Numbered from the stretch's first letter, positions 10,050-20,305 are shown. The stretch is 64,000 bases of DNA from Nitrosospira sp. (GCA_026399575.1 JAPLQS010000011.1:1-64000), one strand, 5' to 3'. Made by a program: numbers and translations. The notes: generated by a model from the sequence alone, not told the origin.

Positions 10050-10625
10050 ATGACAAAAACAATGACACATGATTACGCAAGTTTGGCCCCGGAGCTGCAA
10101 ATATCGGATTGGCTGAATACGCCGCAGCCGCTTACGCTTGCCGCGCTTCGCGGCAAAGTGGTGGTGCTGCATGCTTTTCAAATGCTCTGTCCGGGCTGTG
10201 TGCAAGTCGGCATTCCGCAGGCGCAGCGGATTTACGATGAATTTGACCCTAAGCGGATCGCGGTAATCGGTCTGCATACCGTATTTGAGCATCATGAAGT
10301 GATGGGACCCGATGCGCTGGAGGTATTCGCTTACGAATACCGATTGCGCTTTCCGATCGGCATCGACAAGTACGAAGGCGAGCAGCGCCAGGGTCTGCCG
10401 TTGACCATGGGCGCGTACCAGATGCAGGGAACCCCGACGCTGATTCTGATCGACAAAGCCGGGCGTGTGCGCTTGCATAAGTTTGGCCACGTGAATGACC
10501 TTATGCTTGGGTTCTCGATAGGCGCACTGCTTTCTGAAGAGATTGATGGTGTGGCAGAAGATGCAGCAGCGACGCAGGAAAATGGCGCAAATACTGCTTG
10601 TGATGCGGATGGATGCAGCGTCTGA
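10050..10625 (+). CDS. Redoxin (AhpC/TSA-type thioredoxin-fold protein)
   Basis: A 191-residue cytoplasmic thioredoxin-fold protein: LAALRGKVVVLHAFQMLCPGC places a CPGC active site near residue 49, and GTPTLILIDKAGRVR is the cis-proline strand. There is no signal peptide. The C-terminus carries an additional cysteine pair (CDADGCSV). Physiological substrate unknown; peroxide reduction or disulfide exchange are possible. Start chosen at 10050; an alternative ATG at 10062 would remove four residues. Confidence 0.8.
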   Translation: MTKTMTHDYASLAPELQISDWLNTPQPLTLAALRGKVVVLHAFQMLCPGCVQVGIPQAQRIYDEFDPKRIAVIGLHTVFEHHEVMGPDALEVFAYEYRLRFPIGIDKYEGEQRQGLPLTMGAYQMQGTPTLILIDKAGRVRLHKFGHVNDLMLGFSIGALLSEEIDGVAEDAAATQENGANTACDADGCSV

Positions 10626-10641
10626 TCAGAGGTTTATTCTT

Positions 10642-12081
10642 TCAGCGTCCATACACATCCTCAAAACGCACAATATCATCTTCGCCCAGATACGAGCCCG
10701 ATTGCACCTCTATCATTTCGAGCGGTACACAACCAGGGTTTTCCAAGCGGTGACGGGTGCCGAGCGGGATGAAGGTGGATTCGTTTTCGGATACCAGATA
10801 GCTCGTGTCGCCACGCGTCACTTGCGCCGTGCCACGCACCACGATCCAGTGTTCAGCCCGATGATGATGCATTTGCAGGGATAATGCGGCCCCCGGCTTG
10901 ACGACAATGCGCTTCACCTGGAAGCGGTCCCCGGCATCCACGCCGTCGTACCAGCCCCACGGGCGGAATACCTTGCGATGCAACTGTCCTTCCGGTCTGC
11001 CTTCGCGTTTGAGGCTGTCGACAATTTTTTTTACGTCCTGCGTCTTGTTCTTGTGGACGACCAGGATGGCATCTGGCGTTTCGACTACCACTACATCCTC
11101 CACTCCCACGCAAGCCACCAGGCGGCCTCCCGACATGACCAGCGTGTTGCGGCAGTCGTGCAACAATACATCGCCCTGCGACACATTGCCTTCAGCGTCT
11201 TTAGGCAATACCTGCCACAGGGAATCCCATGCGCCGACATCAGACCAGCCAGCCGCGAGCGGAATCACTACTCCTGACGGCAATGCGTTGTCACCGGCGG
11301 CAATGCGCTCCATCACTGCGTAGTCGATCGAATCGCTTGGGCATTGCGCAAACGCCTCTTTGCCTACGCGCAAAAACTCGCCATCGGTCGAACCTTGATC
11401 CCAGGCTGCACGGCAAGCTGCCAGGATATCCTGACGGCAGGTGGCAATGGCCGCCAGCCATACCGAAGCGCGCAGCATGAACAGGCCGCTGTTCCATAGA
11501 TAACTGCCGTCATCCAGGTAAGCTTGTGCCGTGGCGAAATCCGGTTTTTCCACAAAACGTGCGATATGGCAAGCCCCGCCTTCGCCGAACGCCGCACCGG
11601 ACTGGATATAGCCAAAGCCCGTTTCCGGTGAATCCGGCGTGATGCCGAAAGTAACGACGGCACCTTCTGCCGCCAGCGCCATACCCTTGCGCACCACTGT
11701 TTGAAAAGCCGCGGTATCCAGGATTACATGATCCGCCGGCATCACCAGCAGGACCGGGTCGCCTCCCTCGCGCATCGCCGCCAGCGCAGCCAGAGTGAGC
11801 GCTGGCGCCGTATTGCGCCCGACCGGTTCGAGCAGGATCGTGCCCGCTATGTTCATCAATCGCAGTTGTTCTGCGATCACGAAACGGTATTCCTCATTGC
11901 AAACCACCATCGGCGCTTCGAGCCGTATGCCCGCAAGCCCCTCGATACGGCGGATGGTGGCCTGCAACAGGGAATCTTCACCAATCAGCGGCAATAACTG
12001 TTTGGGATATTTCTCGCGCGAGAGTGGCCACAAACGGGTACCGGAACCGCCGGAGAGAACGACAGGAAGCAGTGTTTGCAT
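10642..12081 (-). CDS. manC: Mannose-1-phosphate guanylyltransferase / mannose-6-phosphate isomerase
   Basis: A 479-residue bifunctional enzyme that makes GDP-mannose for surface polysaccharides. The N-terminal nucleotidyltransferase has GGSGTRLWPLSREKYPKQ at residues 11-28. The C-terminal cupin isomerase domain starts near residue 365 (FRPWGWYDGVD) with metal ligands in LQMHHHRAEHW. The usual exopolysaccharide neighbours are absent here, so it stands alone. Its possible link to the exosortase-associated acyltransferases at 26273-28604 (also an extracellular-matrix theme) is only thematic. Confidence 0.95.
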   Translation of the reverse strand: MQTLLPVVLSGGSGTRLWPLSREKYPKQLLPLIGEDSLLQATIRRIEGLAGIRLEAPMVVCNEEYRFVIAEQLRLMNIAGTILLEPVGRNTAPALTLAALAAMREGGDPVLLVMPADHVILDTAAFQTVVRKGMALAAEGAVVTFGITPDSPETGFGYIQSGAAFGEGGACHIARFVEKPDFATAQAYLDDGSYLWNSGLFMLRASVWLAAIATCRQDILAACRAAWDQGSTDGEFLRVGKEAFAQCPSDSIDYAVMERIAAGDNALPSGVVIPLAAGWSDVGAWDSLWQVLPKDAEGNVSQGDVLLHDCRNTLVMSGGRLVACVGVEDVVVVETPDAILVVHKNKTQDVKKIVDSLKREGRPEGQLHRKVFRPWGWYDGVDAGDRFQVKRIVVKPGAALSLQMHHHRAEHWIVVRGTAQVTRGDTSYLVSENESTFIPLGTRHRLENPGCVPLEMIEVQSGSYLGEDDIVRFEDVYGR

Positions 12082-12325
12082 GGGTTTCCTAACGTGAGCG
12101 ATAAATCATATCTATTCTAACCAGCAGCTTAATCAAGCTTCAGTGGGCGAAATTCTACCATTGTAGTATCACAGCAAGGTCATTTGCTTAATTCTCTTTG
12201 AGGCAATTGGAGCATCCTTCCACATGTTCCAATGAATTTGGTGCTGTGTTAGAATTGCGCGCTCCCAATTGGCTGGCGTATAGGCAGCCCTGTTGTGTAT
12301 GCAAGGATGCGACAGCTTCACAAAA

Positions 12326-12401
<76 letters not shown>

Positions 12402-12502
12402 ATATCCATGTGGATTTCCGAGATTTCTCGATTTACGGATTTTCTACACCAGCGGAGAAGTTCCCGCAATCTTTCGGAAGACTTGCAACGCCTCTCATTG
12501 AT

Positions 12503-12530
12503 AGTATTCAAGCTGTTGTAATACTATAAT
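12503..12530 (+). promoter_or_regulatory. Possible hemA promoter with small dyad
   Basis: A consensus -10 hexamer TATAAT is at 12525-12530, 44 bases upstream of the hemA ATG. Just before it an inverted repeat AGTATT (12503-12508) / AATACT (12520-12525) partly overlaps the hexamer. No -35 with ideal 16-18-base spacing is evident, so the region may need an activator, or the dyad may be an operator. Prediction from sequence pattern only. Confidence 0.35.
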
Positions 12531-12573
12531 CAACGGATTTCGGATTATTCACCAGTTGCTTACACCATCTTCC

Positions 12574-13827
12574 ATGCAGTTATTTGCCTTCGGCATCAAC
12601 CATCAAACCGCGCCACTGGACGTGCGTGAGCAGGTTGCATTCCCGGAAGATGCAATGGAGGGTGCGCTGCATGATCTGGTGCAGCATCATCCAGTGGGGG
12701 AGGCGGCGATTGTCTCCACCTGCAATCGCACCGAAGTTTATTGCAGCACCGACAAACCCGAGGAAGCCACGCACTGGCTGGCGGATTACCATCACCTGCA
12801 GGCGAAGGAACTGGAACCCTATCTGTACAAGCTGCCGCGCGAACAGGCAGTGAAGCACGCTTTTCGTGTCGCCAGCGGACTGGATTCGATGGTGCTGGGC
12901 GAGCCGCAGATACTTGGCCAGCTGAAGGATGCAGTGAAATCCGCCGAACACGCCGGCACATTGGGTATGCTGCTGCACAAATTATTCCAACGCACTTTTT
13001 TCGTCGCCAAGGAAGTTCGCACTTCCACTGAAATCGGCACCAACTCCGTTTCCATGGCTGCGGCTGCTACCCGGCTGGCAGAACGGATTTTCGGCGACAT
13101 CAGTGAGCAGCGCGTACTGTTTATCGGCGCAGGTGAAATGATCGAGTTATGCGCCAGTCATTTCGCCGCACGCCATCCGAAACATATCACTGTTGCTAAT
13201 CGCACAATCGAGCGCGCACAGTTGCTGGCGCAGCGTTTCAATGCACAGGCCATTACTTTGAACGAGCTTCCCGAGCAATTGGCGCTGCACGATATTGTGG
13301 TGAGCTGCACCGCCAGTCCCTTGCCCATACTCGGCAAGGGCATGGTGGAGCGCGCCATCAAGGTGCGCAAGCATCGGCCGATTTTCATGGTGGATCTGGC
13401 GGTGCCGCGAGATGTTGAGCCGGAGGTGGCGGAGCTGGACGATGTATTTCTTTATTCCGTGGATGATCTGGCCGATATTGTCAAAGAAGGGCTGGATCTG
13501 CGCCAGGGTGCGGTGGCGCAAGCCGAAGCCATCATCGATTCCAACGTGATCAACTTCATGCACTGGCTGGAATCGCGAGAATTGGTTCCTACGATTCGTG
13601 CGCTGCGCGACCAGGCCGAGCGCTATCGGCGGCATGAACTCGAACGCGCCATGAAGCTTCTGGCCAAAGGTGAAGACCCGCAGAAAATCCTGGAATTGCT
13701 GAGTAACGGCCTCACCAATAAATTTCTGCATATCCCCTCCGAAGCGCTCAATCATGCTACCGCCGATGAGCGTGATGATCTGGTCGGGCTGGTCAACCGC
13801 TTGTATCAACTCCATCGCCCGGAATGA
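12574..13827 (+). CDS. hemA: Glutamyl-tRNA reductase
   Basis: Reduces glutamyl-tRNA(Glu) to glutamate-1-semialdehyde, the first committed step of tetrapyrrole synthesis by the C5 route; hemL at 22618-23901 performs the next step. The 417-residue protein has the catalytic cysteine in STCNRTEVY, the [11 protein letters not shown] motif, an NADPH-binding LFIGAGEM segment and a C-terminal dimerisation helix. I start at the ATG at 12574 ([14 protein letters not shown]); an upstream in-frame TTG is less likely. No good Shine-Dalgarno sequence precedes it. prfA overlaps its stop by four bases. Confidence 0.97.
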   Translation: MQLFAFGINHQTAPLDVREQVAFPEDAMEGALHDLVQHHPVGEAAIVSTCNRTEVYCSTDKPEEATHWLADYHHLQAKELEPYLYKLPREQAVKHAFRVASGLDSMVLGEPQILGQLKDAVKSAEHAGTLGMLLHKLFQRTFFVAKEVRTSTEIGTNSVSMAAAATRLAERIFGDISEQRVLFIGAGEMIELCASHFAARHPKHITVANRTIERAQLLAQRFNAQAITLNELPEQLALHDIVVSCTASPLPILGKGMVERAIKVRKHRPIFMVDLAVPRDVEPEVAELDDVFLYSVDDLADIVKEGLDLRQGAVAQAEAIIDSNVINFMHWLESRELVPTIRALRDQAERYRRHELERAMKLLAKGEDPQKILELLSNGLTNKFLHIPSEALNHATADERDDLVGLVNRLYQLHRPE

Positions 13828-14900
13828 ACAATAGCATTGCTGCCAAGCTCACGCAGCTCAGCGTGCGCCTGGAGGAATTAACCCGTCTGCTGAGCAGCGA
13901 GACCATCACTGCCAATCTGGACAACTACCGCAAGCTGACACGCGAACGCGCCGAGATTACCCCGGTAGTCGAGCTTTATCATGCTTACCAGCAGGGTGAG
14001 CGCGACATCCAGACTGCGCAGGAAATGAGCGCCGATCTGGAGATGCGCGAATTTGCCGATGCCGAGATACGCGAAGGCAAAGAGAAGCTCGTGCGAATCG
14101 AAGCAGAGTTGCAGAAACAGTTATTGCCCAAGGATCCCAGCGATGAGCGCAATATTTTTCTGGAAATCCGTGCCGGCACAGGTGGCGACGAATCCGCATT
14201 GTTTGCGGGCGACCTGTTCCGCATGTACGCACGCTTCGCCGAGCGCCAGCGCTGGCAGGTGGAAGTGATTTCACAAAGTCCATCGGAAGCGGGCGGTTAC
14301 AAGGAAATTATCGCCAAGATCATTGGCCAGGGCGCTTACTCCAGACTCAAGTTTGAATCCGGCGGCCACCGGGTGCAGCGTGTGCCGGCCACCGAGACTC
14401 AGGGGCGCATTCATACCTCTGCCTGTACCGTAGCGGTGATGCCGGAGGCGGACGAAATCGACGATGTAACGTTGAATCCGGCTGAATTGCGTATTGATAC
14501 ATTTCGTGCTTCCGGCGCGGGCGGTCAGCATATCAACAAAACCGATTCGGCGGTACGCATCACGCACCTGCCGACAGGTATCGTGGTCGAATGCCAGGAT
14601 GGACGCTCACAACACAAGAATAAAGCACAGGCCATGAGTGTTCTGGTGGCACGAATCCGCGACAAACAAACACGCGAGCAGCAGGCCAAGCAAGCGGCCA
14701 CCCGTAAGTCGCTGATAGGCAGCGGCGATCGCTCGGAGCGAATTCGCACCTACAATTTTCCGCAGGGGCGTATTACTGATCACCGCATCAACCTGACGCT
14801 TTATAAAATAGACCAGATCATGGACGGAGACTTGAACGAGCTTTGTTCTGCGCTGATGTCCGAACACCAGACGGAACAATTGGCGGCGATGGCGGATTAG
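13824..14900 (+). CDS. prfA: Peptide chain release factor 1
   Basis: Recognises UAA and UAG stop codons and triggers peptide release. The 358-residue protein has the RF1 decoding tripeptide PAT in [14 protein letters not shown] and the catalytic GGQ in [15 protein letters not shown] at about residues 233-235. It overlaps hemA by ATGA, which implies translational coupling. prmC, which methylates the GGQ glutamine, follows 22 bases later, the classical hemA-prfA-prmC order. Confidence 0.98.
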   Translation: MNNSIAAKLTQLSVRLEELTRLLSSETITANLDNYRKLTRERAEITPVVELYHAYQQGERDIQTAQEMSADLEMREFADAEIREGKEKLVRIEAELQKQLLPKDPSDERNIFLEIRAGTGGDESALFAGDLFRMYARFAERQRWQVEVISQSPSEAGGYKEIIAKIIGQGAYSRLKFESGGHRVQRVPATETQGRIHTSACTVAVMPEADEIDDVTLNPAELRIDTFRASGAGGQHINKTDSAVRITHLPTGIVVECQDGRSQHKNKAQAMSVLVARIRDKQTREQQAKQAATRKSLIGSGDRSERIRTYNFPQGRITDHRINLTLYKIDQIMDGDLNELCSALMSEHQTEQLAAMAD

Positions 14901-14922
14901 AGTTGGGCACAGCAACCTCAGC

Positions 14923-15783
14923 ATGAGTCCTTCGCTACCGCAAACCACCATCGCACAAGCGCTGCAGCAGACGCGGCCGGATATTGATGCTACCGATGCG
15001 CGCATGCTGCTGCAGAGTGTGCTCAACGTGAGTCACGCTCATCTCATCGCTCACCCCGGCCAAGAGCTTGCACCCGAGCAAGCGCAGCAATTTTATTCAT
15101 TGGTAGCGCGCCGTGCCGCTGGCGAGCCGGTTGCCTATCTTGTTGGCGAACGCGAGTTTTACAGTCTGAACTTCAAAGTGACACCCGCCGTGCTGATTCC
15201 TCGTCCGGAAACCGAATTGCTGGTGGATCTGGCATTGGAGCGAGTTTCCACAGAGTGCCCTTGCAAAGTACTGGACTTGGGAACCGGTAGTGGTGCGGTA
15301 GCAATAGCCATCGCCAAACATCGTCCGTTAGCCAGCATTACCGCAGTGGATTCCTCGGTCGCTGCCATGGTGATCGCCAGAGTGAATGCCGAACATCTCG
15401 TTGCAACCAATGTGCGCATGCTCGCAAGCGACTGGTTCAGTGAAGTAGCTGGAGAGGAATTCGATCTCATCGTTTCCAATCCGCCTTATGTTGCCGACGG
15501 TGATCCCCATCTCAAGCAAGGGGACCTGCGCTTTGAGCCACATACGGCACTGGCGGCAGGCAGCGATGGACTGGATTGCATCCGCCACATCGTCACTGCT
15601 GCACCAGCTCATCTCATTACGGGCGGTTGGCTGTTGCTGGAACACGGCTACGATCAGGCAGCAGCGTGTCGCCAATTGTTGAGCAAGGCTGGGTTTGACG
15701 AGGTATTTTCCCACCCTGATCTGGCCGGCACAATGCGGGTCAGTGGCGGGAAACGCCAAAATTCCCCAACACAAAGCTGTTAA
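14923..15783 (+). CDS. prmC: Release factor glutamine methyltransferase
   Basis: Methylates the GGQ glutamine of release factors using SAM. The 286-residue protein has an N-terminal helical RF-binding domain, the linker GEPVAYLVGEREFY, SAM motif VLDLGTGSGAVAIA and the substrate-glutamine motif NPPY at residues 186-189. It directly follows its substrate gene prfA. Confidence 0.96.
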   Translation: MSPSLPQTTIAQALQQTRPDIDATDARMLLQSVLNVSHAHLIAHPGQELAPEQAQQFYSLVARRAAGEPVAYLVGEREFYSLNFKVTPAVLIPRPETELLVDLALERVSTECPCKVLDLGTGSGAVAIAIAKHRPLASITAVDSSVAAMVIARVNAEHLVATNVRMLASDWFSEVAGEEFDLIVSNPPYVADGDPHLKQGDLRFEPHTALAAGSDGLDCIRHIVTAAPAHLITGGWLLLEHGYDQAAACRQLLSKAGFDEVFSHPDLAGTMRVSGGKRQNSPTQSC

Positions 15784-15812
15784 AATATATGGCTTGGCTG
15801 CTTTGGCCAAGA

Positions 15813-15850
15813 TGCAGGGAAGCACTTGAGAGCGACGTAACTTCCCTGCA
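15813..15850 (+). other. Long-loop hairpin between prmC and grxD
   Basis: A perfect 10-bp inverted repeat, TGCAGGGAAG at 15813-15822 and CTTCCCTGCA at 15841-15850, encloses an 18-base loop. It lies in the short gap before grxD, 41 bases upstream of that start codon. No T-run follows, so it is not a convincing intrinsic terminator. It could be an mRNA structure or a protein-binding site. Confidence 0.35.
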
Positions 15851-15891
15851 AGCAGATTTTCAGGTTGATTAAATTTGACGAGGAGCTGGAT

Positions 15892-16200
15892 ATGGATACG
15901 CAAGAAACCATCAAGCAGCAAGTTAGCGCTCATCCCGTGGTGCTGTATATGAAAGGTACGCCGGAGTTTCCGCAATGCGGTTTTTCCGCCAATGCGGTAA
16001 AGATACTCAAGGTGTGTGGGGTGGACAATCTCTTCGCCGTGGACGTGCTCGCTGACCCGGAAATCCGGCAGGGTATCAAGGAATATTCGAACTGGCCGAC
16101 CATCCCCCAGCTCTATATCAATGGCGAATTCATTGGTGGCTCAGACATCGTAACGGAGATGTTCCAGGGCGGTGAGTTGCAGAAGCTGCTGCAGAAATAA
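15892..16200 (+). CDS. grxD: Monothiol glutaredoxin (Grx4 type)
   Basis: A 102-residue glutaredoxin with the monothiol CGFS active site at about residues 29-32 and the glutathione-binding WPTIPQLYINGEFIGG stretch. Such proteins carry 2Fe-2S clusters and take part in Fe-S cluster delivery and iron sensing. The ATG at 15892 follows GAGGAG with good spacing; an upstream in-frame ATG would add nine residues and is less likely. Confidence 0.95.
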   Translation: MDTQETIKQQVSAHPVVLYMKGTPEFPQCGFSANAVKILKVCGVDNLFAVDVLADPEIRQGIKEYSNWPTIPQLYINGEFIGGSDIVTEMFQGGELQKLLQK

Positions 16201-16274
16201 AGAATTTGATTGAGCTGGATTGCAACGAACAAGCGGGCATCTGCCAGTTTGTTCGTTGGGCAGGCTGAGAGCTA

Positions 16275-16694
16275 TCAGCTGATAGCCGTCGCGATCATCC
16301 AGTAGCGCGCAAATTTCCCCACAGCCATGAACAGCATGGCCCATAACCAGTTTAACCGCAGCCATCCCGCTGCAACACACAACAGATCGCCGATCAGCGG
16401 CACCCACGCCAGCAATAGCACCGGGCTGCCGTGCTTACGCACCCACTCCAGCCCCCGCATATTGCCGCCAGATTTCTTCAGCAGTGCTTTTTCATCGGGT
16501 AGCAGCCGTCCGATAGCATACGAACTCATGCCGCCCAGGGTATTGCCCAACGTGGCAACTCCCAGAGCAGGCCAGTAAAGCTGGGGGTGAGTGGTTAAAA
16601 CGCCAAACAGCACTGCTTCCGAGCCACCGGGAAGCAGTGTGGCGGCAAGGAAGCTGCTGGTGAACAGCACCAGCAGGCTCGATTGCTCATCCAT
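16275..16694 (-). CDS. YqaA-family inner-membrane protein
   Basis: A 139-residue protein with four to five hydrophobic segments and the motif pattern of small DedA/SNARE-associated-like YqaA proteins: FLAATLLPGGSEAVL at the N-terminus, GNTLGGMSSYAIGR in the middle and LAWVPLIGDLLCVAAGW. Transport role unproven. It lies alone, convergent with grxD and divergent from the CADD-like gene. Confidence 0.8.
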   Translation of the reverse strand: MDEQSSLLVLFTSSFLAATLLPGGSEAVLFGVLTTHPQLYWPALGVATLGNTLGGMSSYAIGRLLPDEKALLKKSGGNMRGLEWVRKHGSPVLLLAWVPLIGDLLCVAAGWLRLNWLWAMLFMAVGKFARYWMIATAIS

Positions 16695-16884
16695 AAAATT
16701 GTCCAGAAATGAATTAAACTGCAGTGTAGCCGCTAATTGGCTGGCGATGGAACGGGAATTGTCGGTTTTATGAGCGCGCCCGCTCTTTGTGAGTCAGGAT
16801 GGCGCTCACCAAAATTTGACTTGGCGATATTATTTGGCGATGATACGCCTACCAATCACCCATCTCTGTTCAAGAGGAAAAACC

Positions 16885-17628
16885 ATGACGACCAATGCAA
16901 CGCTCAAGCAAAAGATCGACTCCATTATTGCGACGCGGAGTCTGCTCAAGCATCCTTTCTATGTAGCCTGGACCCAGGGCAAACTGTCCAAGGAACAACT
17001 GCGCCAATACGCGGAACAATATTTTCATAACGTGCTGGCTGAGCCGACTTATCTGAGCGCAGTACATTTCAACACGCCGCACATGCACACTGAAAACAAC
17101 AGCGGCGACATCAGCGTGCGGCAGGAAGTGTTGAAGAATCTGATCAGCGAAGAACATGGCGAGAAGAACCACCCCGCGTTGTGGAGGACTTTTGCGCTGG
17201 CGTTGGGCTCCAGCGACAAGAGTCTGGCCGCAGCGGCCGCATTGCCGAGCACGGCCAAGCTGGTTGAGACGTTCCGGGATATCTGCCTGAACCAGCCGTT
17301 CTATGCAGGGCTGGCAGCACTGCATGCGTTCGAATCACAAGTACCGGAGATTGCTGCGGTAAAGATAGACGGACTGGCCAAGTTTTATGGCATGAAAGAT
17401 CCTGACAGCTACGAATTTTTCACGGTACATCAGGAAGCTGACGTGTACCATTCACAGGCGGAATGGGAATTGATCAAGCGTTTTGCCGACACCCCGGAGA
17501 AGCAGGCCGAGGTACTGGCTGCGACAGCTCAGGCTTGCGATGCGCTGTGGGGATTCCTGGATGGGGTCTACGAGAACTACTGCGCGGAGCTCGAGTGTGA
17601 ACGTGCGGAACCGGTGACGTTGCACTGA
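16885..17628 (+). CDS. CADD/PqqC-like haem-oxygenase-fold protein, candidate self-sacrificing p-aminobenzoate synthase
   Basis: A 247-residue protein of the CADD family. From recall of Chlamydia trachomatis CADD, corresponding blocks are visible: HPFYVAWTQGKL (CADD HTFYVKWSKGEL), where Tyr26 matches CADD Tyr27, the residue consumed to make p-aminobenzoate. Candidate metal ligands lie in SEEHGEKNH, HAFESQVPEIA and HQEADVYHSQAE, and the active-site lysine in VKIDGL. Nitrosomonas europaea has a homologue reported to replace pabABC. The ATG at 16885 follows AGAGGA; a longer frame from 16789 lacks a binding site. Family call strong; pABA function inferred. No folate gene is adjacent. Confidence 0.85.
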   Translation: MTTNATLKQKIDSIIATRSLLKHPFYVAWTQGKLSKEQLRQYAEQYFHNVLAEPTYLSAVHFNTPHMHTENNSGDISVRQEVLKNLISEEHGEKNHPALWRTFALALGSSDKSLAAAAALPSTAKLVETFRDICLNQPFYAGLAALHAFESQVPEIAAVKIDGLAKFYGMKDPDSYEFFTVHQEADVYHSQAEWELIKRFADTPEKQAEVLAATAQACDALWGFLDGVYENYCAELECERAEPVTLH

Positions 17629-17665
17629 GTATGGAAGGGGCGGAGCTTGCTACAAGTGCCTGATT

Positions 17666-20305
17666 TCAGTCCGCCGACTGTACTTGGGTAGTTGCATCTG
17701 CAGTCTGCAAAATTTTCAACAACTCTGTTTCCAGGTGGAGCAGAGTTTTTTCTTCGCTCAAGATCTTCCCCGTAACCAGAAAGGTATCTTCGGCACGTTC
17801 TCCCATGGTGCTGATCCTGGCGCTGTGAACGTTTACGCCGAAATGCACCAGTGCTTGCGCGATGCGCGACAGCAACCCCGGGCGATCTCCGGCAACAATT
17901 GACAGAACGTGGTAGACGCCCTTTTCGTCGGGCTCGATATCGACCGCCGGTGTGATTGGAAAATGCTTGAGGTGGCGGCTCAAGCGTCTAGGCAGCGGAG
18001 ACTCCAGCGGAGTCGGTTTCTTTAGTTGCTGTGTCAGTTCCCGTTCCACCAAACTGATCACACCGCTGCATTGCTCCATCGCATTCGCTGGAACCAGCAC
18101 CAGAAAACTGTCGAGTGCGTAGCCATGGCGAGTGGTGTGGATTTTTGCTTCGACAATGCCATAGTTGATACGCTCAAAAAAGCTGCAAATGCGCGCAAAC
18201 AAATCTTTCTGGTCAGGGACGTAGATCATCACCTGAATCCCAGTTTCAGCCGGAGCGACACGCGCTTTTACCACGGGCATGGGTGATTCCAGCCGGTCAT
18301 GCAGATGGTGCATATGCCAGGCGATTTCCTGTGAGTCATGTTGCAACAGATAAGCCGTATCCAGCTCTGCCCACAGCCGCTCATATGCGACGGCAGGGAT
18401 GGAGTCGAGTCGCAGCAGCCTCAGCACCTCTTCTCGCCGATGTTCCAGTGTGCCGCCGGCATTGGCCGGCACACCGCTCAGTTGTCGCTGCGTCGCCCAG
18501 AACAAGTCTTCCAGCAGCTTGCCTTTCCATGCATTCCATACTCTCGGGCTGGTGCCACGGATGTCGGCAACGGTAAGCAGATAAAGTGCAATCAGGTGGC
18601 GCTCATTGCCAACGCACTTGGTAAAGCCTGCGATTACGCTCGCATCGGACAAATCCCGTTTTTGTGCCGTGGCCGACATCACCAGATGGTTTTCCACCAG
18701 CCATACGACCAGCTCCATATCTTTCGCCGGCAGTTGATGCCGCTTGCAGAATTGCCTGGCGTCGACTTTACCAAGCAGCGAGTGATCGCCGTTGCGCCCT
18801 TTGGCGATGTCGTGAAACAGTCCGGCGAGATAGAGCACTTCCGGCCGCTCAAACTCACTGATGAGGCGGCTGCATAGCGGATATTCGTGGGCGAACTCGG
18901 GTGCCTTGAAACGGCGCAGGTTTCTCACCACCATCAGGATATGCTCATCCACGGTGTAGGCATGAAACAGGTCATGTTGCATCTGGCCGACGATACGTCC
19001 AAATGCCGGGATATAGCGGCCCAGTACGCCATAGCGGTTCATCAGACGCAGCTCACGCGTGAGTCCGCGCGGCTGGCGCAGGATCTCCATGAACAGCGCG
19101 CAATTGTGCGGATCGCGCCGGAATGCTGTATTGATAAGGGGCGTAGCGCGCCACAGCGCTCGCAGAGTGGCTGCACTACGGGCTGTCAATTCGGGATGCT
19201 GTTGCAGCAGCAGCGTACTTTCCAGAATTGTGCTTGGGTTCTGCCGCAGAATATTTTCATTGCGAGCTTCCAATAACTCGCCCCGTTTCTGGAAACGTTC
19301 ATTAATGATGACCGGGGTTGCGGCTGCATCAGGAAAGATTTCCGTTCGCAGCGTGAGTAACAGGATGGTGTTGATCTGTGTCACCGCCCTGGCAGCACGG
19401 TAGTAACGCTGCATTAATATTTCACCGGCACGGCGCGGCAGCTTGTCGGCGATGTTGTATTCTTCGGCGAGCTGGGTCTGATAGTCAAATAGCAGTCGGT
19501 CTTCACGCCGTCCCGCAAGATAATGCAGCCGGATGCGCAGGTCCTGCAGGATGGCTTGGTGGCGCTGCGCAAGGCGGGCTTCCTGGCGGGTAATGAATCC
19601 GTCTTTGGCGAGACTGGTCCAGGATTTTCCCAGCCCGGCAGCGCGGCTGACCCACAGAATATTTTGCAGATCCCGCAGGCCGCCGGGGCTTTCTTTCAGG
19701 TTGGGCTCAAGATTGTAAGCCGTATCATGATAGCGGCCGTGACGCTGCTGCTGCTCCAGCTGTTTGGCGTTGAAGAATGCACGAGGGTCAAGTGCAGCCC
19801 GCATGGCGTGCGAGAATTCGCTGACCAACTGACGGCTTCCGGCGAGGTGCCGCGCTTCCAGCAGGCTGGTCTGCACCGTGATATCCTTGGTTGATTCTTC
19901 TGTGCATTCAGCGAGCGTACGGACGCTGTGCCCCACTTCCAGCCCCATATCCCACAGCAGTCCTACCCATTGTTCCAGCCGGGATTTGATCGTTCCATCC
20001 GCCACATTTACACTGTTGACTCCGGCAGGGAACAGTACCAGCAGATCTACATCGGAACCCGGGAAAAGCTGGCCGCGGCCGTAACCACCTACTGCCAGCA
20101 GCGCGATGGAAGCGGGCAGCATCGTTTCGCGCCATGCTTGACGCAGCAGCCCATCCACCAGCCGGCAATGGCTACGCAACAGGGCCGTGCCGTTATGGTT
20201 TTCGTGATAGCGCTGGTGTAATAGTTTGCGACCCTGCAGCAGCACTCTCTTGCCTGCCGCAGCGTTTAACGGCTCTGGCAGAGGTTCCACGCCAAGGTCA
20301 TGCAT
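17666..20305 (-). CDS. glnD: [Protein-PII] uridylyltransferase / uridylyl-removing enzyme
   Basis: The glutamine sensor that uridylylates and deuridylylates PII proteins to control nitrogen metabolism. The 879-residue protein has the nucleotidyltransferase signature GGYGRGQLFPGSDVD at residues 73-87, an HD hydrolase domain (FHDIAKGRNGDHS near residue 495) and two C-terminal ACT domains near residues 690-760 and 790-870, all intact. It begins six bases after the map stop codon on the same strand, so map-glnD form an operon, a common proteobacterial order. Confidence 0.97.
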   Translation of the reverse strand: MHDLGVEPLPEPLNAAAGKRVLLQGRKLLHQRYHENHNGTALLRSHCRLVDGLLRQAWRETMLPASIALLAVGGYGRGQLFPGSDVDLLVLFPAGVNSVNVADGTIKSRLEQWVGLLWDMGLEVGHSVRTLAECTEESTKDITVQTSLLEARHLAGSRQLVSEFSHAMRAALDPRAFFNAKQLEQQQRHGRYHDTAYNLEPNLKESPGGLRDLQNILWVSRAAGLGKSWTSLAKDGFITRQEARLAQRHQAILQDLRIRLHYLAGRREDRLLFDYQTQLAEEYNIADKLPRRAGEILMQRYYRAARAVTQINTILLLTLRTEIFPDAAATPVIINERFQKRGELLEARNENILRQNPSTILESTLLLQQHPELTARSAATLRALWRATPLINTAFRRDPHNCALFMEILRQPRGLTRELRLMNRYGVLGRYIPAFGRIVGQMQHDLFHAYTVDEHILMVVRNLRRFKAPEFAHEYPLCSRLISEFERPEVLYLAGLFHDIAKGRNGDHSLLGKVDARQFCKRHQLPAKDMELVVWLVENHLVMSATAQKRDLSDASVIAGFTKCVGNERHLIALYLLTVADIRGTSPRVWNAWKGKLLEDLFWATQRQLSGVPANAGGTLEHRREEVLRLLRLDSIPAVAYERLWAELDTAYLLQHDSQEIAWHMHHLHDRLESPMPVVKARVAPAETGIQVMIYVPDQKDLFARICSFFERINYGIVEAKIHTTRHGYALDSFLVLVPANAMEQCSGVISLVERELTQQLKKPTPLESPLPRRLSRHLKHFPITPAVDIEPDEKGVYHVLSIVAGDRPGLLSRIAQALVHFGVNVHSARISTMGERAEDTFLVTGKILSEEKTLLHLETELLKILQTADATTQVQSAD

